A DNA stretch of 64,000 bases. Source: an uncultured Faecalibacterium sp. (GTDB taxonomy: Bacteria; Bacillota; Clostridia; Oscillospirales; Ruminococcaceae). The stretch lies in assembly GCA_934539245.1 (NCBI GenBank), contig CAKTCK010000006.1, forward strand, positions 9,333 to 73,332, written 5' to 3'. Below, one piece after another: positions 49,320 through 60,673 of the stretch; within the stretch, counting starts at the first letter, position 1, and every line of letters begins with the position of its first letter. The notes below the pieces were generated by a model. That model made no database searches. It saw only the letters and a program-made list of their open reading frames with translations, and was not told the origin of the DNA. Made by a program: the position numbers and the translations under genes.

Positions 49320-49400
49320 TTTTCACCATTTTGCTGTGGAAAACTTTTTTCTACCAGATATTGTGGTCTTTTTTGCGCTTTTCCACAAGGCTGCTGTACC
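49320..49400. other. Origin region, left part (rpmH-dnaA gap)
   Basis: AT-rich DNA of the 375-base rpmH-dnaA gap holds facing DnaA-box-like 9-mers TGTGGAAAA (49335-49343) and TTTTCCACA (49379-49387). In Bacillus the corresponding gap is the first half of a bipartite origin and also the site of dnaA autoregulation. Confidence 0.7.
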
Positions 49401-49438
49401 AGCTTATCTTATGTATTATAAATTACATTATAGTAATA

Positions 49439-49467
49439 TAGACGCAGGGAGATTTTTGTGGTATACT
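49439..49467 (+). promoter_or_regulatory. Probable promoter of dnaA
   Basis: TAGACG (49439-49444), 17 bases, TATACT (49462-49467), about 60 bases before the dnaA start. Confidence 0.6.
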
Positions 49468-49525
49468 AACGTGGTATCAGCAGCATTGTTGAAAACTTCG
49501 ACCGATTCAATGGAGTGGATGTTTT

Positions 49526-50848
49526 ATGGATTCTTTCAAGGACGTTTTAGAAGCGGCCCAGATGTACTGCAAGGCGCAGATGGCCGAGCCAACGTACAAT
49601 CTCTATATCGACGGGTTGGAGCCCATCAGCTTTGAGGACTCCAGCCATATCACCCTGTCGGTGCGCAACGATTTTATCTGCAAGATCGTCACCGACCGGT
49701 ACCTCGGCCTGCTCAAGGAGGCCTTCAAGTCCGTGCTGGGCTTTGATGTGGACATCACCCTTGTGGTGCCCAGCACCCCGCCCCACGAGGTAGTACTGGC
49801 CCAGCAGTACGAGGCAAACCCCGCCTCCCCGCAGGGCAACTACGAGTTCACCTTCGAAAACTTCATCAAGGGGCCGTCCAACCAGTTTGCGTTTGCTGCT
49901 GCGCAGGCTGTGGCGGCAAACCCCTCCGGGGCGTATAACCCCCTGTTCATCTACGGCGGCTCGGGTCTGGGCAAGACCCATCTGCTGACCGCCATTCAGA
50001 CCGAGATCAAGCGCACCCACCCCGATTTCGTCATCATGTATGTCACCTGCGAGCAGTTCACCAACGAGCTGATCGCCGCCATCCGCGCCGGCAGCACCGA
50101 GGACTTCCGCATGAAGTACCGCGTGGCAGACCTGCTGCTGGTGGACGATATCCAGTTCATCGCGGGCAAGGAGTCCACGCAGGAAGAGTTCTTCCACACC
50201 TTCAACTCCCTGCACGATGCCCACAAGCAGATCGTCATCGCCTCCGATCGCCCCGCCAAGGAGATCAAGAGCTTGGAAGAGCGTCTGCGCACCCGCTTTG
50301 AGTGGGGTCTGACCGCCGATGTGCAGCCGCCGGATTTCGAGACCCGCGTAGCCATCGTGAAGCGCAAGGCAGAGCTTCTGCATCTGGATCTGCCCGAGGA
50401 CGTGGCAGAGTTCATTGCCAACCACCTGAAAAACAACATCCGCCAGCTGGAGGGCGCAGTGAAAAAGCTGAACGCCTATTATATGCTGGAGGGCATCCAG
50501 CCGGTGATCAGCGTGGCGCAGAACGCCATCAAGGATATCCTCAACGAGACCCAGCCGGTACCGGTGACCATCGAAAAGATCATCGGCGAGGTGTCCCGCA
50601 CCTTCAACGTGTCCCCTGCCGACATCCGGGGCACCAAGCGCAACGCCAATGTGGCTTCCGCCCGGCGCGTGGCCATCTATATCCTGCGGGAAGTCACCGG
50701 CATGAGCATGGAGGAGATCGGGCGGGAATTTTCCGGCCGCGACCACTCCACCATCGTCTACTCCCTCAAGACCATGGAGCGGGACATGAAGAACGACCAG
50801 CACCTGCGGGAGACCGTGAGCGATATCATCAAGAACGTGAAGGCCTAA
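49526..50848 (+). CDS. dnaA: Chromosomal replication initiator DnaA
   Basis: A 440-residue initiator that binds DnaA boxes and opens the origin. Domain I is residues 1-80, a short linker follows, the AAA+ domain has Walker A GGSGLGKT (144-151) and Walker B LLLVDDIQF, and domain IV ends with the DnaA-box-binding signature GREFSGRDHSTIVYSL. ATG 49526 follows AATGGAG. The domain II linker is short (about 25 residues). Head of the dnaA-dnaN-rlbA-recF group with origin DNA on both sides. Confidence 0.99.
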   Translation: MDSFKDVLEAAQMYCKAQMAEPTYNLYIDGLEPISFEDSSHITLSVRNDFICKIVTDRYLGLLKEAFKSVLGFDVDITLVVPSTPPHEVVLAQQYEANPASPQGNYEFTFENFIKGPSNQFAFAAAQAVAANPSGAYNPLFIYGGSGLGKTHLLTAIQTEIKRTHPDFVIMYVTCEQFTNELIAAIRAGSTEDFRMKYRVADLLLVDDIQFIAGKESTQEEFFHTFNSLHDAHKQIVIASDRPAKEIKSLEERLRTRFEWGLTADVQPPDFETRVAIVKRKAELLHLDLPEDVAEFIANHLKNNIRQLEGAVKKLNAYYMLEGIQPVISVAQNAIKDILNETQPVPVTIEKIIGEVSRTFNVSPADIRGTKRNANVASARRVAIYILREVTGMSMEEIGREFSGRDHSTIVYSLKTMERDMKNDQHLRETVSDIIKNVKA

Positions 50849-50954
50849 ACCGGGGAAAACCGGGCAAAAGTCATACTCATTTCAGGGTGTGACCCCAAAA
50901 TATGGGGAGAAAACGGAACAAAAGGGGGAAAATACGCCTATATCTTGTGGCAAA

Positions 50955-51180
50955 AAGGCGAAGCTTTCCACACTTTCCACTTAGTTTTCAACATTTAACA
51001 TTAGTTCTTCACATCGGCTGTGGAAAGAAACACCGTTCCCCACCTTTCAACATTTCCTTCACGAGCCTTCCACAACCCGGTGGAAAGCCAAAGCCCCGCA
51101 TCCCGGCAAGACATTTCCGGGTTTTCAACATCTTCCCCACCCCCTACTACGGTTACTACAACAAGTTCAATATATTACAG
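50955..51180. other. Replication origin oriC, right part (dnaA-dnaN gap)
   Basis: A dense group of DnaA-box-like 9-mers: CTTTCCACA (50964-50972), CTTTCCACT (50973-50981), TTTTCAACA (50985-50993), TGTGGAAAG (51019-51027), CTTTCAACA (51044-51052), CCTTCCACA (51066-51074), GGTGGAAAG (51079-51087) and TTTTCAACA (51122-51130). Next comes a TACTAC...TACTAC stretch (51145-51159) and AT-rich DNA up to 51180, a possible DnaA-trio and unwinding element. Most boxes depart from TTATCCACA at one or two bases. Confidence 0.82.
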
Positions 51181-51245
51181 CCTTCCGGCAGCAGCCCAAA
51201 GGACAGAGATCCAGCCGGAAGTGTGAAAAAAGGAGAGATACTGTT

Positions 51246-52352
51246 TTGAACATCGTCTGCGATAAAACACTGCTCAGTGCAGCCATCGACGGCGTTTCCA
51301 AAGCTGTCACCATGCGCTCGTCCATCCCAGTGCTGGAGGGCATTCTGCTGAAGGCCGAGGGCTTTCAGCTTACCCTGACCGGCTACGATCTGGAAATGGG
51401 CATCGTGACCACCATCGAAGCCAACATCAAGGAACCGGGCGAGATCGTGCTGAATGCAAAGCTGCTCAGCAGCATGATCAGCCGGATGCCGGCAGGTCAG
51501 ATCAGCATCGTGGCGGCCGATAACGGCAAGACCACCATCCAGAGCGGCGTGGCACAGTTCGAGATCCAGTCCATGCCGGCCACCGATTTCCCCGATCTGC
51601 CCAACACCGGCGCGGAGCAGACCCTGACCATCAAGACCGGTGTGCTGCGGGATATGATCGACCGCACCCTGTACGCCGTCAGTCAGGACGAGAAAAAACC
51701 CGCCCACACCGGCGAACTGTTCGAGATCGAGCTGGACAAGCTGACCATGGTGGCGCTGGACGGCTACCGCCTTGCCATCGTGGAGCGGCCCATCACCGCC
51801 GTGAAGGATATCCGCATCATCGTGCCCAGCAAGACCATGACCGAAGTGTCCCACCTGCTGGCCAACGATGACGAGGAGGACGTGCACATCAGTGCCAACC
51901 GCCGCTATGTGGTATTCACCACCGCCGGTTACACCATCATGAGCCGCCTGATCGAGGGCGAGTTCCTGAATTACCGCAACGTCATCCCTGCCGGAAGCCG
52001 CACCCGGGTGACCATCGACACCAAGGACTTCATCTCCACCATCGAGCGCGCCTCTCTGATTATTACAGAGCGTTTAAAAAATCCCCTCCGCATCTCCTTT
52101 ACAGAGGGTAAAGTTGTGGTGCGCTGCCAGACCAACCTCGGCCGCGTGGTGGACGAGTTCAGCGCCGCCTGCGAGGGCGATGAGGTGGAGATCGGTTTCA
52201 ACAACCGCTATCTGCTGGATGCGCTGCGCAACGCCCGCACCGAGCAGGTGCGCATGGAGATCAGCGGCCCCTTGAGCCCGGTCAAGGTGCTGCCGGTGGA
52301 AGGCAACGATTTCCTGTATCTGGTACTGCCGGTACGGTTTAAAAACGACTAA
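51246..52352 (+). CDS. dnaN: DNA polymerase III beta sliding clamp
   Basis: A 368-residue clamp of three similar domains that tethers the polymerase to DNA. The opening NIVCDKTLLSAAIDGVSKAV and the ending SPVKVLPVEGNDFLYLVLPV are typical. The start is TTG at 51246, with AAGGAGAG seven bases upstream; no ATG is near. It is followed by the S4 protein gene after 12 bases, forming the dnaN-rlbA-recF unit. Confidence 0.97.
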   Translation: MNIVCDKTLLSAAIDGVSKAVTMRSSIPVLEGILLKAEGFQLTLTGYDLEMGIVTTIEANIKEPGEIVLNAKLLSSMISRMPAGQISIVAADNGKTTIQSGVAQFEIQSMPATDFPDLPNTGAEQTLTIKTGVLRDMIDRTLYAVSQDEKKPAHTGELFEIELDKLTMVALDGYRLAIVERPITAVKDIRIIVPSKTMTEVSHLLANDDEEDVHISANRRYVVFTTAGYTIMSRLIEGEFLNYRNVIPAGSRTRVTIDTKDFISTIERASLIITERLKNPLRISFTEGKVVVRCQTNLGRVVDEFSAACEGDEVEIGFNNRYLLDALRNARTEQVRMEISGPLSPVKVLPVEGNDFLYLVLPVRFKND

Positions 52353-52364
52353 GGAGCGCGTTTT

Positions 52365-52580
52365 ATGCAGAAGATTCTCATTCATACCGAGTTTATCAAG
52401 CTGGATGCCCTGCTCAAATTTGCCGGTCTGTGCGAGACCGGCGGCGAAGCCAAGGAGCTGGTGCAGGGCGGTGCTGTGAAGGTGAACGGCGAGGTGTGCA
52501 CCATGCGGGGCAAAAAGTGCCGCGCGGGGGACGTCATCGAGCTGGACGGGCAGAGCGTAGAGATCGGGCAGGGTCAGTAA
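52365..52580 (+). CDS. rlbA: S4-domain RNA-binding protein RlbA (YaaA)
   Basis: A 71-residue S4 domain protein found between dnaN and recF in Firmicutes. The pattern [20 protein letters not shown] followed by [19 protein letters not shown] is the S4 fold alone. ATG follows AAGGAGCG, and its stop touches the recF start, so recF translation depends on it. It is thought to act on ribosomal RNA or tRNA, but its role is not settled. Confidence 0.94.
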   Translation: MQKILIHTEFIKLDALLKFAGLCETGGEAKELVQGGAVKVNGEVCTMRGKKCRAGDVIELDGQSVEIGQGQ

Positions 52581-53702
52581 ATGCGTCTGCTTTCGCTGGA
52601 AGTACAGAATTATCGCAATATCCGCGCCGCGCGGCTGGAACCCGGGCGGGAGCTTACCGTCATCTGCGGCAACAACGGCCAAGGCAAGACCAACCTTTTA
52701 GAAGCCATCTGGCTGCTGACCGGCGGCAAAAGCTTCCGGGGCGGCAAGGATGCCGAACTTGTGCGCCGGGGAGAAGCATTCGCGGTGCTGGAAGCCGACA
52801 CCCAGCGGGACCGGCCGGCAGGCTGCGAGCCCGCCGAGCCTGCCCACATCCGTATGACGGTGGGCACCCCGGAAGCCGCAAAGCCCGGCCGCTATGCGGC
52901 GGTGAACGGCGCAGCGCCCAAGCGGGCGGCGGCGCTGGCGGGCAGCTTTCCGGCGGTGGTGTTCGACCCCGGCCACCTGAGCCTTGTCAAGGGGGCACCG
53001 GAGGGGCGGCGCAAGTTTCTGGACGCTGCACTGTGCCAGCTGTACCCCGGGTATCTGGCAAGCTACCGCCGCTATGTGCGGGTATTGCAGCAAAAAAATG
53101 CGCTGCTGCGCCACTCTGCAAACGGGCAGGAGCGCCCCTATGCGGAAAAGCGCACCCTGCTGGAAGTGCTCAACACCGAGCTTGCCGCGCAGGGCGAGGC
53201 TTTGCAGCAGCGGCGGCGGGAGTATCTGGAGCTGCTGGCTCCCCGCGCCTGCGCCAACTACGCGGAGCTTTCCCACGGGGCGGAGCGGATGAGCATCCGC
53301 TATGCCGCCCAGTTTGCGCCGGGCGGGCTTGCCGCACTGCTGCGCCAGCGGCAGGAGGAAGAACTGCGCGCCGGGCAGAGCCTGTGCGGCATCCACCGGG
53401 AGGACTTGGAGCTTTTACTGGACGACCAGCCTGCCCGGGTGTATGCCAGTCAGGGACAGCAGCGCAGTGTGGTGCTGTCCCTGAAAATGGCGGAAGCCGC
53501 CGCAGCCGCGCAGATCACCGGGGAGCACCCGGTACTGCTGCTGGATGATGTGCTGAGCGAGCTGGACGAAGGGCGCAAGCAGTATCTGCTCACCTGCATG
53601 AAGGAAAAGCAGACCTTTGTGACCAGCTGCGATGACACGGACTTTTTAAAGACCGACGGCGAGGTATACCGCATGGACGGCGGGGTGCTGAACCGGGTCT
53701 GA
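52581..53702 (+). CDS. recF: DNA repair and replication protein RecF
   Basis: A 373-residue SMC-like ATPase that assists RecA loading at gaps. Walker A is GNNGQGKTNLLEA, the signature is SQGQQRSVVLSLKMAE, and Walker B is VLLLDDVLSELDEGRK. Residues between hold a helical arm rich in Arg/Glu/Gln. The ATG immediately follows the rlbA stop with no gap, so it has no independent ribosome binding site beyond GGGCAGGG in the end of rlbA. Confidence 0.97.
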   Translation: MRLLSLEVQNYRNIRAARLEPGRELTVICGNNGQGKTNLLEAIWLLTGGKSFRGGKDAELVRRGEAFAVLEADTQRDRPAGCEPAEPAHIRMTVGTPEAAKPGRYAAVNGAAPKRAAALAGSFPAVVFDPGHLSLVKGAPEGRRKFLDAALCQLYPGYLASYRRYVRVLQQKNALLRHSANGQERPYAEKRTLLEVLNTELAAQGEALQQRRREYLELLAPRACANYAELSHGAERMSIRYAAQFAPGGLAALLRQRQEEELRAGQSLCGIHREDLELLLDDQPARVYASQGQQRSVVLSLKMAEAAAAAQITGEHPVLLLDDVLSELDEGRKQYLLTCMKEKQTFVTSCDDTDFLKTDGEVYRMDGGVLNRV

Positions 53703-53791
53703 CGGCATGGAAAAATGTTGCAGATAATGCTGCATAAAAACTGCATTTTTACTGGCTTTATGCAAACAAAAGACACGGGAGAAAATACAGT

Positions 53792-54049
53792 ATGTATATT
53801 CATCTGGGGCGGGACTATGTCCTGAACGACCGTGACATCATTGGCATCTTTGATCTGGAGACCACCACCACCTCCCCCCGGGGGCGGGAGTTTTTGAACT
53901 ACGCCCAGAAGAACGGGGCGGTGGTCAGCCTTTCGGACGAGCTGCCCCAGTGCTATGTGCTGGCAGACGGGGGGCTGGTGGATGCGGTGTATCTTTCGGA
54001 GCTGTCCAGCGCCGCCATGCGCCGCAGAGCGCAAAAGATGGTGGAGTGA
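53792..54049 (+). CDS. remB: RemB/DUF370 family regulator
   Basis: An 85-residue protein of the DUF370 family, found between recF and gyrB in Bacillus (remB/yaaB). The line MYIHLGRDYVLNDRDIIGIF and DLETTTTSPRGREFL is typical. RemA relatives bind DNA and activate matrix genes; the role of RemB is less known. The start has ACGGGAG upstream. It lies 89 bases after recF and 219 before gyrB. Confidence 0.93.
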   Translation: MYIHLGRDYVLNDRDIIGIFDLETTTTSPRGREFLNYAQKNGAVVSLSDELPQCYVLADGGLVDAVYLSELSSAAMRRRAQKMVE

Positions 54050-54163
54050 AATTTGCGGAAAACGGGCGGAAGATCCACAGAAAAAAGAGGGATGGGAAAG
54101 CCCCGGAACTGCCCGGAAAGCCGCACCGTGCCAGCTGGAACGCCCTCTGCGGGCAGCGCGTGA

Positions 54164-56263
<2,100 letters not shown>

Positions 56264-56278
56264 GACACGGAGGAACAA

Positions 56279-58861
56279 ATGGAAGAAGATTATGTGATGA
56301 TACCGGGCAGCGGAACCAAAAAGATCATCCGCGATGTCAAAAAGGAGATCGAGACGGCCTTCCTGGATTATTCCATGTCGGTCATCGTGTCCCGCGCCCT
56401 GCCCGATGTGCGGGACGGCTTGAAACCCGTCCACCGCCGCATTCTGTACACCATGCACGAGCGCGGCAACGACCCCAGCCACGCATACCGCAAATCCGCC
56501 GATACCGTTGGTGCGGTGCTGGGCTCTTACCACCCCCACGGCGACGCATCGGTCTACGATGCCATGGTACGTCTGGCACAGGACTTCTCGCTGCGCTATC
56601 CGCTGGTGGATGGTCAGGGTAACTTTGGTTCTGTGGACGGCGACCCCCCGGCTGCTTACCGTTACACCGAGGCTCGCATGAGCCGCATGGCGGTGGAAAT
56701 GCTGACCGATATCGAGAAGGACACCATCGACTGGGACCCCAACTTTGACGAGACCAAAAAGGAGCCCAGCGTGCTGCCCTGCCGCTTCCCCAACCTGCTG
56801 GTCAACGGCAGTCAGGGCATCGCGGTCGGTATGGCCACCAACATCCCGCCCCACAACCTGAGCGAGGTCATTGACGGCTGCATCGCCTATATCGATGACC
56901 CGGATATCGACCTGCCCGGCCTGATGGAGCACATCAAGGGCCCGGACTTCCCCACTGCCGGCATCATTATGGGCCGCAGCGGCATCCGCGCCGCCTACGC
57001 CACCGGCCGCGGCAAGATCACCCTGCGCGGCCGCGCCACCATTGAGGAGACCAAGAACGGCCGCACCCAGATCGTGATCACCGAGATCCCCTATATGGTC
57101 AACAAGGCGCGCCTCATCGAGCACATGGCAGACCTTGTCAAGGAAAAGCGCATCGAGGGCATTACCGGCCTGAACGATGAGACCAACCGCAAGGGTATGC
57201 GCATCGTGGTGGATGTCCGCAAGGACGCCAATGCACAGGTCATCCTGAACCAGCTGTACCAGTACACCCAACTGCAGGACACCGTGGGCGTTATTATGCT
57301 GGCCATCGACCATAAGGTGCCCAAGGTGCTCACCCTGAAGCAGATGCTGCAGAAGTATGTGGAGTTTCAGGATGAAGTGGTGCGCCGCCGCACCCAGTAC
57401 GACCTGAAAAAGGCCAAGGAGCGCGCCCACATTCTGGAAGGTCTGAAAAAGGCCACCGACATCGTGGACGAACTCATCGCCACCATCCGCGCCTGCAAGG
57501 GCGGCATGGCAGAAGCCAAAGCTGCCATCATGGAGCAGTTCGGCTTTGACGACCCGCAGGCAGACGCCATCGTCAAGCTGCAGCTGGGTCGTCTGGCCGG
57601 TCTGGAGATCTTGAAGATCGAGGAAGAGCTGGCAAGCCTGCAGGCCAAGATCGAGGACTGGGAAGCCATTCTGGCCGATGACGCCCGGGTACTTGCCATC
57701 GTCAAGGACGAGCTGCTGGAAATGAAGAAGCGCTTTGGCGACGAGCGCCGCACTGAGATCCAGTCTGTGACCGGCGAGGTGGATATCGAGGATCTGATCG
57801 CCGAGGAGCAGTGCGTCTACACCCTGACCGAGGCCGGTTATATCAAGCGCCAGCTCAAGGCCACCTATCAGGCACAGCGCCGCGGCGGACGCGGCATCTC
57901 CGGCATGACCCGCAAGGAAGAGGACATCGTGCAGGAGATGTTCGTAGGCTCCACCCACGACTATGTGCTCTTTGTCACCGACCGGGGCCGCCTGTTCCGC
58001 ATCAAGGGCTACACCATCGCCGAGGGCAGCCGCACCAGCAAGGGCATGAACATCGTCAACCTGCTGCAGCTGGCGGAGGGCGAAAAGGTCACCAATATGA
58101 TCTGCCAGAGCAAGGACGCCGAGAAGTCGGGCGGCTATGTGACCATGGTCACCAAGCAGGGCCTGATCAAGCGCACCCCGCTGGAACAGTACGCCAACAT
58201 CCGCAAGAGCGGTCTGATCGGCATTGCCCTGAACGAGGGCGATGCCTTGGCATGGACCCGCCTGACCTCCGGCCACGATATGCTCATCGTTGCCACCCGC
58301 AACGGTCAGGCCATCCGCTTCAACGAGGAAAACGCCCGCCCGATGGGCCGTAACGGCCATGGCGTGCGCGCCATCCGTCTGGCGGAAGGTGACGAGGTCA
58401 TCGGCGTGTGCATCTGCCGCGAGGGCGGTACGGTGCTGACCGTGACCGAGAACGGCAAGGGTCGCCGCTCGGATATCGACACCTACCGCATCACCGCCCG
58501 CGGCGGCAAGGGCATCCGCAACTACGATGTCAGCCGCGACAAGGTCGCCGCCGTGAAGATCGTGGACGATGTGGACGATGTGCTGCTGAGCAGTCAGGAG
58601 GGCATCATCATCCGCCTGCACGCCAACGAGATCCCGCTGCAGAGCCGCTACGGCTCCGGCGTGCGGGTGATGCGTCTGGGCGAGAACGACAAGGTGATGG
58701 TGCTGGCACGCACCGACCACGACGACGAAGCACAGACCGAGAAGATCGACGCTTCTGAAGCCGATGCCGAGCCCACCGCCGAGCAGCTGGCCGAGATGGA
58801 GGCTGCCGACGCAGCAGCCGCCACCGAAGCCCCGGAGGCAGACCCCGAGGAGAAGGAATAA
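56279..58861 (+). CDS. gyrA: DNA gyrase subunit A
   Basis: An 860-residue gyrase breakage-reunion subunit. The catalytic tyrosine is Tyr129 in RYTEAR. The quinolone-determining region reads [13 protein letters not shown], with Ala90, Ser91 and Asp94, so the usual serine is one place later. The coiled-coil and C-terminal beta-pinwheel (with a GyrA-box-like [11 protein letters not shown]) are present, then an acidic tail [20 protein letters not shown] of about 40 residues. ATG 56279 follows CGGAGG. Confidence 0.98.
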   Translation: MEEDYVMIPGSGTKKIIRDVKKEIETAFLDYSMSVIVSRALPDVRDGLKPVHRRILYTMHERGNDPSHAYRKSADTVGAVLGSYHPHGDASVYDAMVRLAQDFSLRYPLVDGQGNFGSVDGDPPAAYRYTEARMSRMAVEMLTDIEKDTIDWDPNFDETKKEPSVLPCRFPNLLVNGSQGIAVGMATNIPPHNLSEVIDGCIAYIDDPDIDLPGLMEHIKGPDFPTAGIIMGRSGIRAAYATGRGKITLRGRATIEETKNGRTQIVITEIPYMVNKARLIEHMADLVKEKRIEGITGLNDETNRKGMRIVVDVRKDANAQVILNQLYQYTQLQDTVGVIMLAIDHKVPKVLTLKQMLQKYVEFQDEVVRRRTQYDLKKAKERAHILEGLKKATDIVDELIATIRACKGGMAEAKAAIMEQFGFDDPQADAIVKLQLGRLAGLEILKIEEELASLQAKIEDWEAILADDARVLAIVKDELLEMKKRFGDERRTEIQSVTGEVDIEDLIAEEQCVYTLTEAGYIKRQLKATYQAQRRGGRGISGMTRKEEDIVQEMFVGSTHDYVLFVTDRGRLFRIKGYTIAEGSRTSKGMNIVNLLQLAEGEKVTNMICQSKDAEKSGGYVTMVTKQGLIKRTPLEQYANIRKSGLIGIALNEGDALAWTRLTSGHDMLIVATRNGQAIRFNEENARPMGRNGHGVRAIRLAEGDEVIGVCICREGGTVLTVTENGKGRRSDIDTYRITARGGKGIRNYDVSRDKVAAVKIVDDVDDVLLSSQEGIIIRLHANEIPLQSRYGSGVRVMRLGENDKVMVLARTDHDDEAQTEKIDASEADAEPTAEQLAEMEAADAAAATEAPEADPEEKE

Positions 58862-58877
58862 GGAACGGCTTTTCTCT

Positions 58878-59030
58878 ACGACCCCTCCCGTGAAAATGGG
58901 TTTCAGGAAAGTCCGCAGACTTTCCTGAAACCCGAATATTAAATGATTTTTCCGCTGAAAATGCCCAAAGCACACGCGGCGGGCATTCTAAATCGTCTCG
59001 TCCGGCGGAAAGCGCATTTTTTGCGCTTCC
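58878..59030. repeat. Family B element, copy 2
   Basis: Begins CTACGACCCCTCCCGTGAAAA, then a perfect 15-bp hairpin (arms 58898-58912 and 58919-58933) with loop CCGCAG, TTTTCCGCTGA, and GGGCATTCTAAATCGTC. The order and the fixed parts match copy 1 at 45277-45510. It lies at the start of the 466-base gap between gyrA and mntP; the hairpin is followed by an A/T-rich run and could also end gyrA transcription. Confidence 0.72.
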
Positions 59031-59046
59031 TGCCGTCAGGTTTGTC

Positions 59047-59075
59047 TGGACTTCCCCTTGAAACTGTGTTAGAAT
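59047..59075 (+). promoter_or_regulatory. Probable promoter of the mntP transcript
   Basis: TGGACT (59047-59052), 17 bases, TAGAAT (59070-59075), placing the transcription start just before the riboswitch. Confidence 0.6.
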
Positions 59076-59089
59076 GAATGAAATCACAA

Positions 59090-59225
59090 TACCCGTGGGG
59101 GAGTAGCAGGCGCTTTGCAGAGCGCAGCAAGTCAACATAATGACCGCTTTTCGGTCTGGCTTGCTTTCATTTGCGAGACTCATGTGTTTTGGTGCGTGTT
59201 TGCTGCGCCCGTGCACATGGAGTGG
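59090..59225 (+). ncRNA. yybP-ykoY type manganese riboswitch
   Basis: The leader of mntP contains TGGGGGAGTAGC (59095-59106), then a short hairpin, then GTCAACATAATGAC with a further hairpin and GCGAGACTCATG. These are the conserved pieces of the yybP-ykoY aptamer, known to sense Mn2+ and control mntP-type exporters. A terminator follows before the gene, as expected of a transcriptional on-switch. Identification is by eye from the core motifs. Confidence 0.8.
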
Positions 59226-59241
59226 ATTTCCTAAAAAATCA

Positions 59242-59284
59242 CCCGGTCCCGGACGTACAATGCGCCCGGGGCCGGGTTTTGTTT
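59242..59284 (+). terminator. Expression-platform terminator before mntP
   Basis: CCCGGTCCCGG (59242-59252) pairs with CCGGGGCCGGG (59266-59276), followed by TTTTGTTTTGG. Lies 50 bases before the mntP start and is presumably prevented from forming when manganese is bound. Confidence 0.82.
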
Positions 59285-59327
59285 TGGTTTGGTTTGGAAT
59301 ACGGTCAACAAACAGGAGGCAGACAGA

Positions 59328-59909
59328 ATGGAATGGAGCTTTGTATTTTTTCTCAACAGCGTTTTGCTGGGCGTGGGGCTTGCGATGGATGCGTTTTCGG
59401 TGTCCATGGCAAACGGCCTGCACGACCCTAAAATGAACAAGGGCACCATGGGCAAAATTGCGGGCACTTTCGGCATTTTTCAGGCCGCAATGCCTATGAT
59501 CGGCTGGGTGTGCGTGCATACCATCGTGGAGCTGTTCTCGTCCTTTGAGACCCTGATCCCGTGGATCGCGCTGGCACTGCTGAGTTACATCGGCGGCAAG
59601 ATGCTGCTGGACGGCATCCACGGCGAAGAAGCCGAGGAGGCGGCAGAGCTCAGCGCCGGGGCGCTGTTCATGCAGGGTGTCGCTACCAGCATCGATGCCC
59701 TCTCGGTGGGCTTCACCATCTCGGAATACGGCTGGCTGATGGCACTCACCGCTGCCATCATCATTGCGGTAGTCACCTTTTTCATCTGCATGGCGGGTCT
59801 GCGCATCGGCAAAAAGTTCGGCACACAGCTTTCCGGCAAGGCGAATATTCTGGGCGGTGTCATCCTGATCGGCATCGGGCTGGAAATTTTCATCACTGGA
59901 GTGTTCTGA
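59328..59909 (+). CDS. mntP: Manganese efflux pump MntP
   Basis: A 193-residue six-segment membrane exporter of the MntP family, removing excess Mn2+. The two family repeats with metal-binding acids are LGVGLAMDAFSVSMANGL and GVATSIDALSVGFTISEY. The ATG 59328 follows AGGAGG. The gene stands alone behind the manganese riboswitch, with a bidirectional terminator after it, which is the known arrangement for this exporter. Length is normal. Confidence 0.95.
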   Translation: MEWSFVFFLNSVLLGVGLAMDAFSVSMANGLHDPKMNKGTMGKIAGTFGIFQAAMPMIGWVCVHTIVELFSSFETLIPWIALALLSYIGGKMLLDGIHGEEAEEAAELSAGALFMQGVATSIDALSVGFTISEYGWLMALTAAIIIAVVTFFICMAGLRIGKKFGTQLSGKANILGGVILIGIGLEIFITGVF

Positions 59910-59914
59910 ATATC

Positions 59915-59952
59915 AAAAGCCCGGAGCGTCTGCGGACACTCCGGGCTTTTTA
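59915..59952. terminator. Bidirectional terminator between mntP and the gntR gene
   Basis: AAAAGCCCGGAG (59915-59926) pairs with CTCCGGGCTTTT (59939-59950). Confidence 0.85.
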
Positions 59953-59961
59953 AATCATCTT

Positions 59962-59977
59962 TGTTCCCCGTGGAACA
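59962..59977. promoter_or_regulatory. parS-like site right of the origin
   Basis: TGTTCCCCGTGGAACA, one change from the parS consensus, 9 kb to the right of oriC in the convergent intergenic gap. Confidence 0.7.
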
Positions 59978-59985
59978 ATTTTGCA

Positions 59986-60672
59986 TTATTTCACGTTTTC
60001 CGGCTCAAAAAAGTCGGCGTATTCCTCGGTCAGCTTGCTGCCAAGGCGGCGGATGCCGCCGTACAAGTGCCGCTCCACCAGCGGCTCAAAGGCGGCAAGG
60101 TCGCACCGCTCGATGGCGTTCAGCAGGTTGCGGTGGTCGGCGATCACCTCGTCCAGCCCGCCGGTGGTCATGGTGTCCAGCATACGGAACCGGCTGTAAT
60201 CGGCGTGGGCGTTCTGCAGGGTGCTCCACAGGTACATCTTGTCCATGGCGGCAAACCATGTCTCGTGCAGGCGGCAGTCCATCTCGTACAGCTTGTTGAA
60301 GTCCGGGGTCTCGGCACGGGCCAGCGCCTCGTAGGCGTCCACCCGCGCACGGATCTGTGCCCGCTGCGCCGGGGTGGCGATGGGGGCAAAGTCCCGCAGA
60401 ATGCGCCCTTCCACGGCAGTGCGCTCGTAGATCAGCTCGTCCACGATGCGCCGGTTCAGCCGGGTGACGGTGGTGCCCTTGTAGGGCACGATGCGCACCA
60501 GCCCGTTTTCCTGCAATTTTTGCAGCACCACCCGGATCAGGGAGCGCGGCGCATTGAACCGGGCGCACAACGGGTTCTCGCTCAGCGAAGAGCCGGGACG
60601 GAGGGTCAGGTCGATGATCTCCCGCTCCAGCACGGCATAAATTTCGGCATCAGTCTTGTATTGCTGTTCCAT
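59986..60672 (-). CDS. GntR family regulator (FCD type)
   Basis: A 228-residue repressor-type protein. The winged helix-turn-helix fills residues 1-70 (IYAVLEREIIDLTLRPGSSL then NAPRSLIRVVLQKLQENGLV), followed by an FCD ligand domain with DCRLHETWF and the histidines of its metal site (HRNLLNAI, VERHLYGG). ATG 60672 follows GGTGAG and lies one base past the stop of the preceding pseudouridine synthase gene; a GTG three codons earlier is possible. Last gene of the nudix-rlu-gntR operon. Ligand and targets unknown. Confidence 0.92.
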   Translation of the reverse strand: MEQQYKTDAEIYAVLEREIIDLTLRPGSSLSENPLCARFNAPRSLIRVVLQKLQENGLVRIVPYKGTTVTRLNRRIVDELIYERTAVEGRILRDFAPIATPAQRAQIRARVDAYEALARAETPDFNKLYEMDCRLHETWFAAMDKMYLWSTLQNAHADYSRFRMLDTMTTGGLDEVIADHRNLLNAIERCDLAAFEPLVERHLYGGIRRLGSKLTEEYADFFEPENVK

Positions 60673-60673
60673 A

